Below are positions 1 through 8,754 of a DNA stretch of 64,000 nucleotides, in pieces. The notes below the pieces were generated by a model, which saw nothing but the letters and a program-made list of their open reading frames with translations, had not been told where the DNA came from and searched no databases. The stretch is from an uncultured Tenacibaculum sp. GTDB taxonomy: Bacteria > Bacteroidota > Bacteroidia > Flavobacteriales > Flavobacteriaceae. How positions within the stretch are numbered: the stretch's first letter is position 1; each line of letters opens with the position of its first letter. Position numbers and translations under genes: made by a program. Location of the stretch: NCBI RefSeq assembly GCF_947502995.1, contig NZ_CANNBW010000010.1, positions 1-64,000 on the forward strand. Reading direction: 5' to 3'.

Positions 1-33
1 AGTTCGCTTTTTCTTGGATTCATTGTTATTCAT
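1..33 (-). CDS. Possible N-terminus of a gene leaving the left edge
   Basis: An ATG on the minus strand at 33-31 opens a frame reading MNNNESKKKRT and running off the window. It lies just downstream of the cydB terminator, so it would be a separate transcription unit. Eleven residues are too few to identify a product; the polar, lysine-rich start is ordinary for a cytosolic N-terminus. It could be a chance frame. Confidence 0.3.
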   Translation of the reverse strand, partial: MNNNESKKKRT

Positions 34-80
34 AAAATAAGTCTAAATTGTGTAAACTTATTTCAGGACGGGACATGAAT

Positions 81-118
81 AATAAAAAAGCTAACCGACA
101 AGGCTAGCTTTTTTTATT
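81..118 (-). terminator. Rho-independent terminator after cydAB
   Basis: The arms AATAAAAAAGCTA (81-93) and TAGCTTTTTTTATT (105-118) can pair around a short GC-containing loop. Read on the minus strand, the second half gives a run of T. It begins right after the cydB stop codon and closes the cydA-cydB transcript. Confidence 0.8.
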
Positions 119-120
119 AT

Positions 121-1143
121 TTAATTTTTTTCTAGAATTTTAATCAATTTAAATGATTTCAATAGATGAAATAATCCAGGAATAATAATTAATCCACCAA
201 CGATTAAAGAAATTCCGAGTACTCGAATTACTGAGTCAGGCGCAACATTTTCAAGAAGACTCATACTGTCGTTTTCAATTAAGAGTAAATGAGGAAAATG
301 AGGAATTAAAGCCACAGCGATAATCAGTATCACTTGCAATCCTGCATAAATTCTGCTATTAATTCTATTTCCTTTTTTCACGGCAAACCATAAAGGAATT
401 AATCCTAAAGCAGAAAGAAGAATCATTCCTACGCTAATAGGGTTTTTAATAATTCCATTTACAAAATAAGTATCAGTAATATATCCGTAAGCAATTGTAA
501 TGAAACCAAGTAAAACTACAACAATTGTAGCAATTTTAGCTTTTCTAACATATACAGGATATCCTTCTTGATCAGCTTCACCAATTAATAATACAGCAGA
601 TAAAAAAGCACACAAACTAGCAAAAAATAGCCCGACTAAGAACGAAAAGATATTAAACCAAGGTGTAATATAAGCTTCAGCAAATGTTGGCAGAACTTCT
701 CCTGTAGGAAGTACAATTTTACTACAAATCATTCCTCCAAAAATCATCCCAAGAAAAATCGGCGTAACTAAACTAGAAACACGGAATAACCAATTGTAAA
801 TACGTTGAGATTTATCCACATAAGCATCATAATGTCTAAAAATAAAAGCAACACCACGTAAAGTAATTCCAATTAACATTAAAGTAATAGGAATATGTAA
901 AGAAGTAACCATTACTTTATAATATTGAGGAAAAGCAACCCAAAGAATTACAATTAAAATGATAATCCAAATATGATTTGCTTCCCAAACCGGTCCCATT
1001 ACTCTATAAATTGTCTTTTTAGCGATTTTCTGATTATCTTCAGAAGAAAATAATTCAATAATTCCAGCACCAAAGTCGGCGCCACCCAACAAAACATATA
1101 ATAAAAGAGAAAAGGCTAAAAAGAATAAAACAACAGCTATCAT
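121..1143 (-). CDS. cydB: Cytochrome bd ubiquinol oxidase subunit II
   Basis: CydB is the second membrane subunit of the cytochrome bd quinol oxidase, which reduces oxygen to water at high affinity in the inner membrane. The protein has 340 residues, consists almost entirely of hydrophobic helices, and carries the family's GGADFGAG segment at residues 20-27 and the VWEANHIW segment near residues 52-59. Its length is close to the usual subunit II. The start overlaps the cydA stop by four bases (ATGA), showing translational coupling with subunit I. CydB carries no heme ligands of its own in the known structures and supports assembly of CydA. No cydX-like small ORF or cydDC assembly transporter is visible nearby. 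The identification is secure. Confidence 0.96.
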   Translation of the reverse strand: MIAVVLFFLAFSLLLYVLLGGADFGAGIIELFSSEDNQKIAKKTIYRVMGPVWEANHIWIIILIVILWVAFPQYYKVMVTSLHIPITLMLIGITLRGVAFIFRHYDAYVDKSQRIYNWLFRVSSLVTPIFLGMIFGGMICSKIVLPTGEVLPTFAEAYITPWFNIFSFLVGLFFASLCAFLSAVLLIGEADQEGYPVYVRKAKIATIVVVLLGFITIAYGYITDTYFVNGIIKNPISVGMILLSALGLIPLWFAVKKGNRINSRIYAGLQVILIIAVALIPHFPHLLLIENDSMSLLENVAPDSVIRVLGISLIVGGLIIIPGLFHLLKSFKLIKILEKN

Positions 1144-2453
1144 ACACTTAATTTAGGTGAGTTATTTAACGATTTAATTTGCCTGTTTAACAACCAAGCT
1201 AGGGTTATAGTTAAAATAGAATACAAGAAAACATACAAATAAAAACTATACTGAATTCCAGGCATAGGAGTTACAGCGTCTTTAGTTCTCATAATTTTGT
1301 GAATAATCCAAGGTTGTCTTCCAACTTCAGTAACAATCCAACCAGCTTCTAAAGCAATGAATCCAGCAGGTGCTAAAAAAGCAAATAATTTCCAGAACAG
1401 TTTTTTATCTAACCACTCTTTTTTCTTGCTATTTACAAAGAAAAAGAAAACTCCAGCCATGAGTAAAAGTCCGCCTAAACCAACCATAATTTGAAATGCA
1501 TAATGTACAATAGCTACATTCGGAATTTCATCTTCAGGAAAGTCATTTAAACCTTTTACTTCAGCATCAAAATCACCAAAAGCTAAAAAAGACAAAGCTT
1601 TCGGAATTTCAATCTTGTATTTTACTTCTTTTTTCTCCTGATCTACAATTCCACCGATATATAAAGGAACACTTTTAGAAGTTTCGTAGTGTGCTTCCAT
1701 AGCGGCTAATTTTACAGGTTGACGTTGCGCAACATCTTTTGCAGAAATATCTCCGCTAATCGGTTGTAAAATTGCAGCGATTGCACCAAATGTAATGGCT
1801 ATTTTAAAAGCTTTCTTATGAATTTCAGTTTGTTTGTTCTTTAAAATCTGAAAAGCATGAATACCAGCAACTGCAAATCCAGTTGCAGTAAAAGCAGCTA
1901 AAACCATATGTAAAGCTTGTGTGAACCATGCTGGATTAAGTAATGCTTTTACAGGATCAATATTTAAGAATTGTCCATCAACATAGTCAAAGCCAGATGG
2001 AGCGTTCATCCAACCATTAGCAGAAACCACTAAAATTCCAGATGCAACACCCGCAATTCCAACAATAACTCCTGTAAACCAATGAAATTTTGGAGAGATT
2101 TTATCCCATCCATATAAATAAAAACCAAGAGCAATTGCTTCAACAAAAAAAGCTGCTCCTTCAAGAGAAAAGGGCATACCGATTATGGGTCCGGCATGTT
2201 CCATAAATTCGGGCCATAAAAGTCCTAGTTCAAAGGAAAGTGCAGTGCCCGAAACTGCACCAGTTACAAAGAAAATGGCAACACCTTTTTGCCATACTTT
2301 AGTTAATTTTAAATATACTGGATTTCCTGTATTCAACCACTTTTTGTGAGAGACAATCATAAAAAAAGGCATAACCATTCCGATACAGGCAAAAACAATA
2401 TGAAAAATTAGCGTGAATGCCATTTGAAGTCTTGCAGCATCTATATTTTCCAT
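1140..2453 (-). CDS. cydA: Cytochrome bd ubiquinol oxidase subunit I
   Basis: CydA holds the three hemes (b558, b595, d) and the quinol site of cytochrome bd oxidase. Expected heme ligands are visible: His18 in the first helix, His182 in FTQALHMV, and Met323 in FQIMVGLG, plus the signature GRQPW at 378-382. The quinol loop has the conserved lysine and glutamate around KLAAMEAHYET (residues 248-258), but the protein is 437 residues long. It is therefore a short-Q-loop form, unlike the longer E. coli subunit of about 520 residues. It is the first gene of the cydAB pair and overlaps cydB by four bases. A 14-bp perfect palindrome lies about 25 bases upstream of the ATG. Its role is respiration at low oxygen. 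Confidence 0.96.
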   Translation of the reverse strand: MENIDAARLQMAFTLIFHIVFACIGMVMPFFMIVSHKKWLNTGNPVYLKLTKVWQKGVAIFFVTGAVSGTALSFELGLLWPEFMEHAGPIIGMPFSLEGAAFFVEAIALGFYLYGWDKISPKFHWFTGVIVGIAGVASGILVVSANGWMNAPSGFDYVDGQFLNIDPVKALLNPAWFTQALHMVLAAFTATGFAVAGIHAFQILKNKQTEIHKKAFKIAITFGAIAAILQPISGDISAKDVAQRQPVKLAAMEAHYETSKSVPLYIGGIVDQEKKEVKYKIEIPKALSFLAFGDFDAEVKGLNDFPEDEIPNVAIVHYAFQIMVGLGGLLLMAGVFFFFVNSKKKEWLDKKLFWKLFAFLAPAGFIALEAGWIVTEVGRQPWIIHKIMRTKDAVTPMPGIQYSFYLYVFLYSILTITLAWLLNRQIKSLNNSPKLSV

Positions 2454-2477
2454 AACGAAATGTTTAAAAGATAAGTC

Positions 2478-2491
2478 TCGTAAATTTACGA
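2478..2491. promoter_or_regulatory. 14-bp palindrome upstream of cydA
   Basis: TCGTAAATTTACGA is a perfect palindrome 25 bases before the cydA ATG. Read on the minus strand it contains TAAATTTAC, which resembles the Bacteroidota -7 element TAnnTTTG with an A in the last position. It may be part of the promoter, an operator over it, or chance in AT-rich DNA. Confidence 0.35.
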
Positions 2492-2540
2492 AATTCTCCT
2501 GTTTTTCGCTAGTATTTTAGTGCTGAAAAACCTTAAAAAA

Positions 2541-3122
2541 TTAGCGTGTTGCTAATGAGTTTTTTATAGTTTCTGTTTGGAAATTATTTCCATTCCAAGT
2601 AAGCGTTTTTTGAAGTGTAGATGTAGTTGAATTGTTCTCAGGATTGTAAATAGATTCAGCCATTATAATCCTGTTTTTTTGTCCATTTTTCTGATTAGGG
2701 AAAATATATTCTACCCACGGTTCTGGTCCATCACAATGCGAATTTTCTAGTTGAGGTAGTTTTATAACATTCCCATCTGTAGTAATACACAAATAATGAG
2801 AAATTAAAGTAGAACAACATGCAGTATGAGAAGTAGTAATACGAACAACTTGTTTTATATTATTAAAGTTATTGGTATTTAAAACATGAACTGAAGTTTC
2901 ATCGTAAGACATTAAGTTTACAGATAATTCTAAGATGGTATTATTGTCTTTATCTTTTAAAAAGATTGGTAAGTTTTGATTTTCATGAGGAAATTTATCC
3001 CAGTATTCTCTTCGAGTTGTTGAATCAATTTCAGTGATGTAAAAATCATCAGTTTTTTCAAATTGTTGACTAAAAGTATTTAGTCCTAAAAATAAAGCTA
3101 ATACAATTACTAAATTTTTCAT
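2541..3122 (-). CDS. Small exported protein of unknown function
   Basis: The protein has 193 residues and begins with a clear signal peptide (MKNLVIVLALFLGLNTFSQQ), so it is predicted to be exported. The mature part is polar and probably beta-rich. It has an adjacent cysteine pair in SHTACCSTLISHYLC near the middle and another Cys-Asp in SHCDGPEPW, so disulfides are possible. No type IX sorting tail is present and no domain was recognised. It lies 87 bases upstream of cydA and 95 bases downstream of tex on the same strand; co-transcription is possible but nothing ties it to respiration. The coding call rests on length, signal peptide and composition. Confidence 0.7.
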   Translation of the reverse strand: MKNLVIVLALFLGLNTFSQQFEKTDDFYITEIDSTTRREYWDKFPHENQNLPIFLKDKDNNTILELSVNLMSYDETSVHVLNTNNFNNIKQVVRITTSHTACCSTLISHYLCITTDGNVIKLPQLENSHCDGPEPWVEYIFPNQKNGQKNRIIMAESIYNPENNSTTSTLQKTLTWNGNNFQTETIKNSLATR

Positions 3123-3217
3123 TTTATTATTTTTTAGTAAAAGTATTAGCCTTTAATTTATTATAAAATCAGTATTGAGTAACCCTGATCTTTTAATGAG
3201 TGAACATGATCACGTAG

Positions 3218-5341
3218 TTATTTTATTAGTTTTAATTGTATTCTTTTTCTTTTAATATCTATTTCTAAAACTTGTACTTGTACTTGCTGTTGTAAGCTTA
3301 CTATTTTGTTGATATCATCAACGAAAGTATCAGATAAATTAGAAATATGAATTAGTCCGCTTTCTTTAATTCCTACATCTACAAAACAACCAAAATTAGT
3401 AATGTTATTTACGATTCCTGGTAAAACCATTCCTGTGCGTAAATCGTCTATAGTTTTTACATTATCATCAAAAGAAAATGCTTTTGCTTTTTCTCTGGGA
3501 TCTAAACCGGGTTTTTCTAATTCTTTTACAATGTCTTTTAAAGTAGGTAAACCGAATTCAGCAGTAACATAATTATTCAATTTAATTTCTTTCAACTGTT
3601 TTGTATTACCAATAAGATCTTCAGTTTTTAGTTTTAAATCTTTAGCTATGTTTTTAACTAAAGTATAACTCTCTGGGTGAACACTAGAATCATCTAATGG
3701 ATTGCTTCCTTTTTTAATGCGTAAGAAACCCGCTGATTGTTCAAAAGCTTTTCCTCCTAAACGAGCTACTTTTTTAATATCATTTCTTGTTTTAAAAACA
3801 CCATGCTGATTTCTATGATTTACTATATTTTCAGCAAGTTTAGGTCCAATTCCAGAAACGTAACTTAATAAAGAAGCACTAGCTGTATTTACATTTACTC
3901 CAACTTTATTTACGCAAAGCTGCACTACAGTATCTAATGATTTTTTCAATTGATTTTGATCAACATCATGTTGATATTGACCAACACCAATTGATTTAGG
4001 ATCAATTTTTACTAATTCTGCTAAAGGATCAGCTAATCTACGTCCAATAGAAACAGCTCCACGAACAGTTACATCTTCCTTAGGAAATTCATCTCTGGCA
4101 ATTTTTGATGCAGAATAAATAGAAGCTCCAGCTTCATTTACAACAAATATTTCCAAAGTTTTAGCAGCTCCAATATTTTTAATAAAACGCTCAGTTTCTC
4201 TCGATGCAGTTCCGTTACCAATAGAAATTGCTTCAATATTATATTTCTTAATTAAGTGTTCAATTGTATATGCAGCTTCTGTAATTTTATTTTGAGGTGC
4301 ATTTGGGTAAATAGCTGTATTATGTAATAATTCACCTTGTTCATTTAGACAAACTACTTTACAACCTGTTCTAAAACCGGGGTCTAAAGCTAAAATTCGT
4401 TTTTCACCTAATGGAGCTCCAAGTAATAATTGTTCAAGATTTTTCTTAAATACTGTAATTGCAGATTCGTCTGCTTTTTCCTTAGCAATATTCATTGCTT
4501 CAGTAGTTAAAGAAGGTAGCAATAAACGTTTATAAGAATCGTCAATGGCTAATTGAATCTCAGCACCACATTCATTATTATTTTTAATTAATTTTCGATC
4601 TACTTTTTCAAGAACTCTATCATCATCTATTGTAATTTTAACTCGAATAAAACCTTCTTTTTCTGCGCGTAAAATAGCTAGTAAACGGTGAGATGGAATT
4701 CGACTTAAATTCTCAGACCAATCGAAATAATCTTTAAACTTTTGAGCATTTTCGTCATCTTTTTTCGTTTTTACAACTTTAGTTTCAATAGTAGAAAAAC
4801 GTTCTAATTCTCTACGGATTAAATTACGGATATCACTACGTTCATTAATCCATTCTGCGATAATATGTCGAGCTCCTTCTAGTGCCTTATCTTCATTTTC
4901 TACATTGTTATTAATATACTTTGAAGCAATATAATCTAAGTCATCAGCACGTTGACTCATTATAATTTTAGCTAAAGGCTCTAGTCCATTTTTACGAGCA
5001 GTTTCAGCTTTAGTTTTTCGTTTCTTTTTATAAGGTAAATAAATGTCTTCTAGTGTAGTTAAGTCTTTTGCATTTAAGACTTTGTTTTTTAATTCTGAAG
5101 TTAATACCTCTTGTTCTTCTAAAGCTTTAAGAATAGTATTTTTTCTTTTTTCAAGAGCTTCAAAAGCTTCCTTTAAAGCAACAATTTCTCCAATTTCAAC
5201 TTCGTCTAAATTTCCTGTTTTTTCTTTACGATAACGAGCAATAAACGGAATAGTACAATCTTCATTTAATAACTCAACTGTATTTTGAATACTTTTTTCT
5301 GAATATGAAGTTTGTGAGGATATATAGGATAAAAGTTGCAT
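3218..5341 (-). CDS. tex: Tex-family RNA-binding transcription accessory protein
   Basis: Tex is a conserved cytosolic nucleic-acid-binding protein linked to transcription and RNA metabolism. The 707 residues show the expected order: a helical N-terminal region, a YqgF/RNase H-like fold beginning at ALDPGFRTG (318-326), a helix-hairpin-helix region around ASLLSYVSGIGPKLAENIV (about 490-560), and a C-terminal S1 RNA-binding domain from TGMVLPGIVNNITNFGCFVD to the end (about 636-707). Length and architecture match the family, although many Tex proteins are 10-70 residues longer. The start codon is ATG at 5341-5339. The gene stands alone with no overlapping partner. The identification is secure; the exact RNA targets are unknown for the family. 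Confidence 0.95.
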   Translation of the reverse strand: MQLLSYISSQTSYSEKSIQNTVELLNEDCTIPFIARYRKEKTGNLDEVEIGEIVALKEAFEALEKRKNTILKALEEQEVLTSELKNKVLNAKDLTTLEDIYLPYKKKRKTKAETARKNGLEPLAKIIMSQRADDLDYIASKYINNNVENEDKALEGARHIIAEWINERSDIRNLIRRELERFSTIETKVVKTKKDDENAQKFKDYFDWSENLSRIPSHRLLAILRAEKEGFIRVKITIDDDRVLEKVDRKLIKNNNECGAEIQLAIDDSYKRLLLPSLTTEAMNIAKEKADESAITVFKKNLEQLLLGAPLGEKRILALDPGFRTGCKVVCLNEQGELLHNTAIYPNAPQNKITEAAYTIEHLIKKYNIEAISIGNGTASRETERFIKNIGAAKTLEIFVVNEAGASIYSASKIARDEFPKEDVTVRGAVSIGRRLADPLAELVKIDPKSIGVGQYQHDVDQNQLKKSLDTVVQLCVNKVGVNVNTASASLLSYVSGIGPKLAENIVNHRNQHGVFKTRNDIKKVARLGGKAFEQSAGFLRIKKGSNPLDDSSVHPESYTLVKNIAKDLKLKTEDLIGNTKQLKEIKLNNYVTAEFGLPTLKDIVKELEKPGLDPREKAKAFSFDDNVKTIDDLRTGMVLPGIVNNITNFGCFVDVGIKESGLIHISNLSDTFVDDINKIVSLQQQVQVQVLEIDIKRKRIQLKLIK

Positions 5342-5493
5342 AATTTCAATTTAGGGATTCAAATATCAAAAAAAATAATGATTTATCTAGTGTCATTTTT
5401 TTCAGTTTTTTTAACATAGATATAGCTTACACTTTAGCAATTAATTACTAATTTTTCAATGCAATTTATTAACCTTAATTAAAACCAATTGTA

Positions 5494-5715
5494 ATGAAGA
5501 ACTTAAAATCATTAAGGCAATCTTTACTTGAAAAAAGCCTTGAACACAAAGAGTTAAACAAACAAGAACAACAAAATATCAGAGGAGGGTATTATACGTC
5601 TGAAGAAGAATGCTACGAAGATTGTAGAGGTTCTGGTAAAGGATGGGGGTATTGGTCTCATAAAGATTACTGTGTAAGAGGAAGAGATGGATATTACACT
5701 TGTTACGATAGTTAA
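5494..5715 (+). CDS. GG-leader bacteriocin/RiPP-like precursor peptide
   Basis: This 73-residue peptide has the layout of a secreted natural-product precursor. A polar helical leader of 32 residues ends in QQNIRGG (Gly31-Gly32), the cleavage point expected for a C39-peptidase ABC transporter. A 41-residue core follows, rich in aromatics (eight Tyr, two Trp) and with four cysteines at 40, 44, 60 and 70 (C-X3-C-X15-C-X9-C). The leader resembles the Bacteroidota family of double-glycine natural-product precursors that start MKNLKSL. No peptidase-transporter, radical SAM enzyme, lanthipeptide or cyclodehydratase gene lies within the window, so it is an orphan. It has its own terminator and lies opposite tex. 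The product could be a disulfide-bonded bacteriocin, a modified RiPP or a signal peptide. Confidence 0.75.
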   Translation: MKNLKSLRQSLLEKSLEHKELNKQEQQNIRGGYYTSEEECYEDCRGSGKGWGYWSHKDYCVRGRDGYYTCYDS

Positions 5716-5726
5716 AAAAGAAATCT

Positions 5727-5753
5727 AAAACGGCTTTTACAGGCCGTTTTTTT
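5727..5753. terminator. Terminator after the GG-leader peptide, shared with the convergent gene
   Basis: AAAACGGC (5727-5734) pairs with GCCGTTTT (5743-5750) around an 8-base loop and is followed by T residues. It begins 12 bases after the peptide stop. The run of A on the other side lets it also serve the convergent deacetylase gene that ends at 5761. Confidence 0.8.
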
Positions 5754-5760
5754 ATTGAAC

Positions 5761-6663
5761 TTAAAAAAATATTTCCTGTGCTAAACGATATGTATTTGTA
5801 TGTGCTTCTACGATGATTTTAATATCTTGAGAATATCCACCACCCATACTACACATAACAGGTATTTTTAAATCTCTACAGGTTTGCAACACAAAACGAT
5901 CACGTTCTTTACAACCTAATAAACTCACACTTAATTTACCAAGTTTATCACTTTCTAAAATATCGACACCACACAAGTAGAAAATAAAATCGGGTTGTTC
6001 TTGACTTATTAATTTAGGTAAGGTGTTTTTTAAAATGGAAAGATATTCTTCATCTTTGGTATCATTTTCTAAGGGAATATCTAGATCAGATTGTTCTTTG
6101 TGAAAAGGGTAATTTGTCTTTCCGTGCATGGAAAAGGTAAAAACAGAAGCATCATCTTTAAATATCTCAGCTGTTCCATTACCTTGATGTACATCTAAAT
6201 CTACAATAAGAATTTTGTTGGCTAATTTTTTATTTTGAAGGTAACGAGCAGCAACTGCCTGATCATTTAACATGCAAAAACCTTCACCACTATTTGTAAA
6301 TGCATGATGTGTTCCTCCAGCAATATTCATAGCAACTCCATGTTGTAAAGCATATTCAGAAGCTTTCATTGTTCCGTCGGCAATAATCATTTCTCTAGCA
6401 ATAAGTTGTTCACTTAATGGAAAACCGATTTTACGTTCCTCTTTTTTTGACAACGTAATATTTAATAAATCAAAAAAATATTCAGGAGTATGAACTGAAA
6501 AAAAATGTTTGTTGTTAGGAATTTCAGGTTCAAAGAAATTGTCCTTTGTACAAGTTCCTTCATACAAAAGTTGTTGCGGAATTAGATCGTATTTCTCCAT
6601 CGGAAAACGATGCTTATCTGGTAATGGATGATTATAAATTTCGTGGTGAGCGATCTTCAGCAT
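5761..6663 (-). CDS. Histone-deacetylase-family zinc amidohydrolase
   Basis: This belongs to the arginase/deacetylase superfamily (acetoin-utilisation/HDAC type), which hydrolyses acetyl-amide bonds on lysines, polyamines or small amides in the cytosol. Counting from an upstream GTG at 6669, it has the paired histidines H121-H122 in GGTHHAFT, the zinc ligands D159 and H161 in DLDVHQGNGT, D236 in GVDILESD, and the catalytic tyrosine Y279 in GGGYS. The usual second histidine of the HHGNG motif is Gln here, a change common in bacterial members. ATG at 6663 is preferred over the GTG, giving 300 residues. The gene stands alone, divergent from a secreted protein. The substrate cannot be read from the sequence. 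Confidence 0.88.
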   Translation of the reverse strand: MLKIAHHEIYNHPLPDKHRFPMEKYDLIPQQLLYEGTCTKDNFFEPEIPNNKHFFSVHTPEYFFDLLNITLSKKEERKIGFPLSEQLIAREMIIADGTMKASEYALQHGVAMNIAGGTHHAFTNSGEGFCMLNDQAVAARYLQNKKLANKILIVDLDVHQGNGTAEIFKDDASVFTFSMHGKTNYPFHKEQSDLDIPLENDTKDEEYLSILKNTLPKLISQEQPDFIFYLCGVDILESDKLGKLSVSLLGCKERDRFVLQTCRDLKIPVMCSMGGGYSQDIKIIVEAHTNTYRLAQEIFF

Positions 6664-6709
6664 AAACACTTTAAATTATAAGACTAAGTTATTGATAAAA
6701 TATAATTTT

Positions 6710-6723
6710 CACTGAATACAGTG
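6710..6723. promoter_or_regulatory. Inverted repeat in a divergent intergenic region
   Basis: CACTG-AATA-CAGTG lies between the divergent deacetylase and secreted-protein genes, about 24 bases upstream of the -7-like element of the latter. It has operator-like form but is short, so chance is possible. Confidence 0.25.
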
Positions 6724-6746
6724 AGTTTTTATTTCTAATACAGCTT

Positions 6747-6754
6747 TAATTTTG
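6747..6754 (+). promoter_or_regulatory. Candidate -7 promoter element (TAATTTTG)
   Basis: It matches the Bacteroidota TAnnTTTG -7 element 12 bases before the ATG of the 662-residue secreted protein. No clear -33 TTG at normal spacing was seen, so support is moderate. Confidence 0.45.
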
Positions 6755-6765
6755 TTAGGAAATAT

Positions 6766-8754
6766 ATGATTGAAAACATGAAAAAAAAGTATATAATCCT
6801 CGTCCTATTAATACTACGTAATACTTCCTTCTTTTTAGTTAATGCACAAACTACGAATGAAATTTCTGTAGTTAGAAACGGAGTAACTTTCACATTTGCT
6901 TTTAATTGTGATAATGGTCCGTGTGAATATGGAAAATTTGTAACTGGTGATTATTGGATTACCCCAAAAACTTCTTCTGGAAAAGTAACTATTACTAGAA
7001 TAACTCCTGACGGAGAAATAAATGGAGCTATGTTAAATCCTGATCTATTAAGAAATTCTTCAGGAGAATTAATTTCGTTAGATAATCAAAAACAAGGAAT
7101 TTTAAATATGTACGATCATTACAGTAGTGATTTAAATCTTATGACTCAACTTCCTGTTGATATTGAAGGGAATTCATCCGTTTTTAAAATTTCAACAAGA
7201 ACCACCAATTGTGGAACGCGTGCTATTCAAGATGGTTGTATTGACACTGCAGTTGTATTAACGATTTTAAAAGAAGTTCCAGAAAACAGAGGAGCTAATT
7301 TGTTTAGACCTCCTTTTCATGGAAAGGAAAAACCTTTTTACATAACTGATAAGGTAAAATTAAATCGATTACCTAAATTGTCTCAAGTTTCTAATGGCAG
7401 TAATGGTGTAATTGGTGGAGAAAATGGTTATGAACATTGGTTGGTCCCTCAAATAGATTTATATCATGGAGGTATGGGAGAGTTTCACAGAGCAACTATA
7501 CCTCATGCAGCACAAACTCCATATGCTGCAGATCAAGCTAAAGATTTTTTAGATGATTTAGGAAACCTTTTCGGAAAAGAATCTAATGAAGAAAAAAGAG
7601 CTGCTGTTTATTCGTTACTTCAAAAAGGCATAGACAATTATGCGATTTATAAAATGGGTGTTTCTTTTCAATCTGGTGCTGGACAACATTTAGGTAAAAA
7701 ACCACCTATTACTTTATTAGGTGCATTGTATGATGACGCTGTAATTTTTGAAGATATAAGAAGCATTGCTTCAAATCAGGAAGCGATTGAGAAAAGATTT
7801 TTTCAAGAAGACGCACAAGTTAAAATGGGGAAGTCTGGTATGGCTATTTGGGGAGATGAATTAGGAGTTGAAAATACACATTGGTATTTTGCTAGAATGT
7901 ATCCAAATGTTGATTCTCAAGGATCAGCTGCTGATCCGTATGGGTATATAGATGGTCCCGCTGGAGGAATTCATCCAGATGATTCACAAACACGTGATAG
8001 AAATTATATGGGAGTTGCAGGCGGACCGATAATTGGTTATGCTTTTTTACAGCATTTAATGCCATGGTTAAAATATGCAGCAGGAGATAATGAGGTGTTA
8101 CTTTGGTCTGATCGAATTTATAAAGGTTATGGTATCGAAAACTTTGAAGGTGGACTTTGGACTTTACCTGATCCTGTTGCTCCTCGTGATCCGAGTGAGT
8201 CAGGAAGTTGTAAGCCTTTTAAATTATATTCTACAGGAATATCAGAATGTACTAAATACATGCAAACTTGGGGACCGAAAGAAAATAATTTAGAAGATTT
8301 TATTCCGCATGGAAAAGATCCGAAAACTAATGGAAGAATGCCAGAATTGCATGGAGAAAAAGTTAGTTTTAATAGGTTGCCGAACTTAACTAAAGATTTT
8401 TGGGATGAGCTTCGACCATGTAGTGATCCAACAAATGCAAGTTATCCTTGCGAAGGATTAGGTTCTTTACCTTCAGCTGTATTGAATACAGGTGAGGTTA
8501 GTATTGAAGAAAAACCAGAATTATCAATTTCTTTTTCAAAAACTATTTTCAAAGTGAATACAATTCATAAGTATGATAAAATAACAGTTCATTTATATTC
8601 TGTTTTGGGACAGGATTTAATTTCAGGGAAAAGTTTTGGAGATTCTATGATGTTAAAGCTTCCGATTCATATGTTTCAATCGAATACAGTATATATCTAT
8701 AGAGTTTCTTTGGATGGAGAAATATATAGCGGAAAGTACTTAATCAAGCAATAA
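6766..8754 (+). CDS. Type IX secreted protein of unknown function
   Basis: The 662-residue protein has a signal peptide (best from Met5, MKKKYIILVLL, ending near VNAQ). Its C-terminal region of about 80 residues ends VYIYRVSLDGEIYSGKYLIKQ-like and matches type IX sorting domains. It is therefore likely exported and anchored to or released from the cell surface. The body (about residues 30-570) has several closely spaced cysteine pairs (NCDNGPC, NCGTRAIQDGC, SCKPF...SEC, PCSDP...PC). It also has a long central helical stretch with GYEHWLVPQIDLYHGGMGEF and SGAGQHLGKKPP segments. No enzyme family was recognised; the His- and Trp-rich helical centre could suit an alpha-barrel lyase-like fold, but this is a guess. 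It is a single-gene unit with a promoter-like element and a downstream hairpin terminator. Confidence 0.75.
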   Translation: MIENMKKKYIILVLLILRNTSFFLVNAQTTNEISVVRNGVTFTFAFNCDNGPCEYGKFVTGDYWITPKTSSGKVTITRITPDGEINGAMLNPDLLRNSSGELISLDNQKQGILNMYDHYSSDLNLMTQLPVDIEGNSSVFKISTRTTNCGTRAIQDGCIDTAVVLTILKEVPENRGANLFRPPFHGKEKPFYITDKVKLNRLPKLSQVSNGSNGVIGGENGYEHWLVPQIDLYHGGMGEFHRATIPHAAQTPYAADQAKDFLDDLGNLFGKESNEEKRAAVYSLLQKGIDNYAIYKMGVSFQSGAGQHLGKKPPITLLGALYDDAVIFEDIRSIASNQEAIEKRFFQEDAQVKMGKSGMAIWGDELGVENTHWYFARMYPNVDSQGSAADPYGYIDGPAGGIHPDDSQTRDRNYMGVAGGPIIGYAFLQHLMPWLKYAAGDNEVLLWSDRIYKGYGIENFEGGLWTLPDPVAPRDPSESGSCKPFKLYSTGISECTKYMQTWGPKENNLEDFIPHGKDPKTNGRMPELHGEKVSFNRLPNLTKDFWDELRPCSDPTNASYPCEGLGSLPSAVLNTGEVSIEEKPELSISFSKTIFKVNTIHKYDKITVHLYSVLGQDLISGKSFGDSMMLKLPIHMFQSNTVYIYRVSLDGEIYSGKYLIKQ

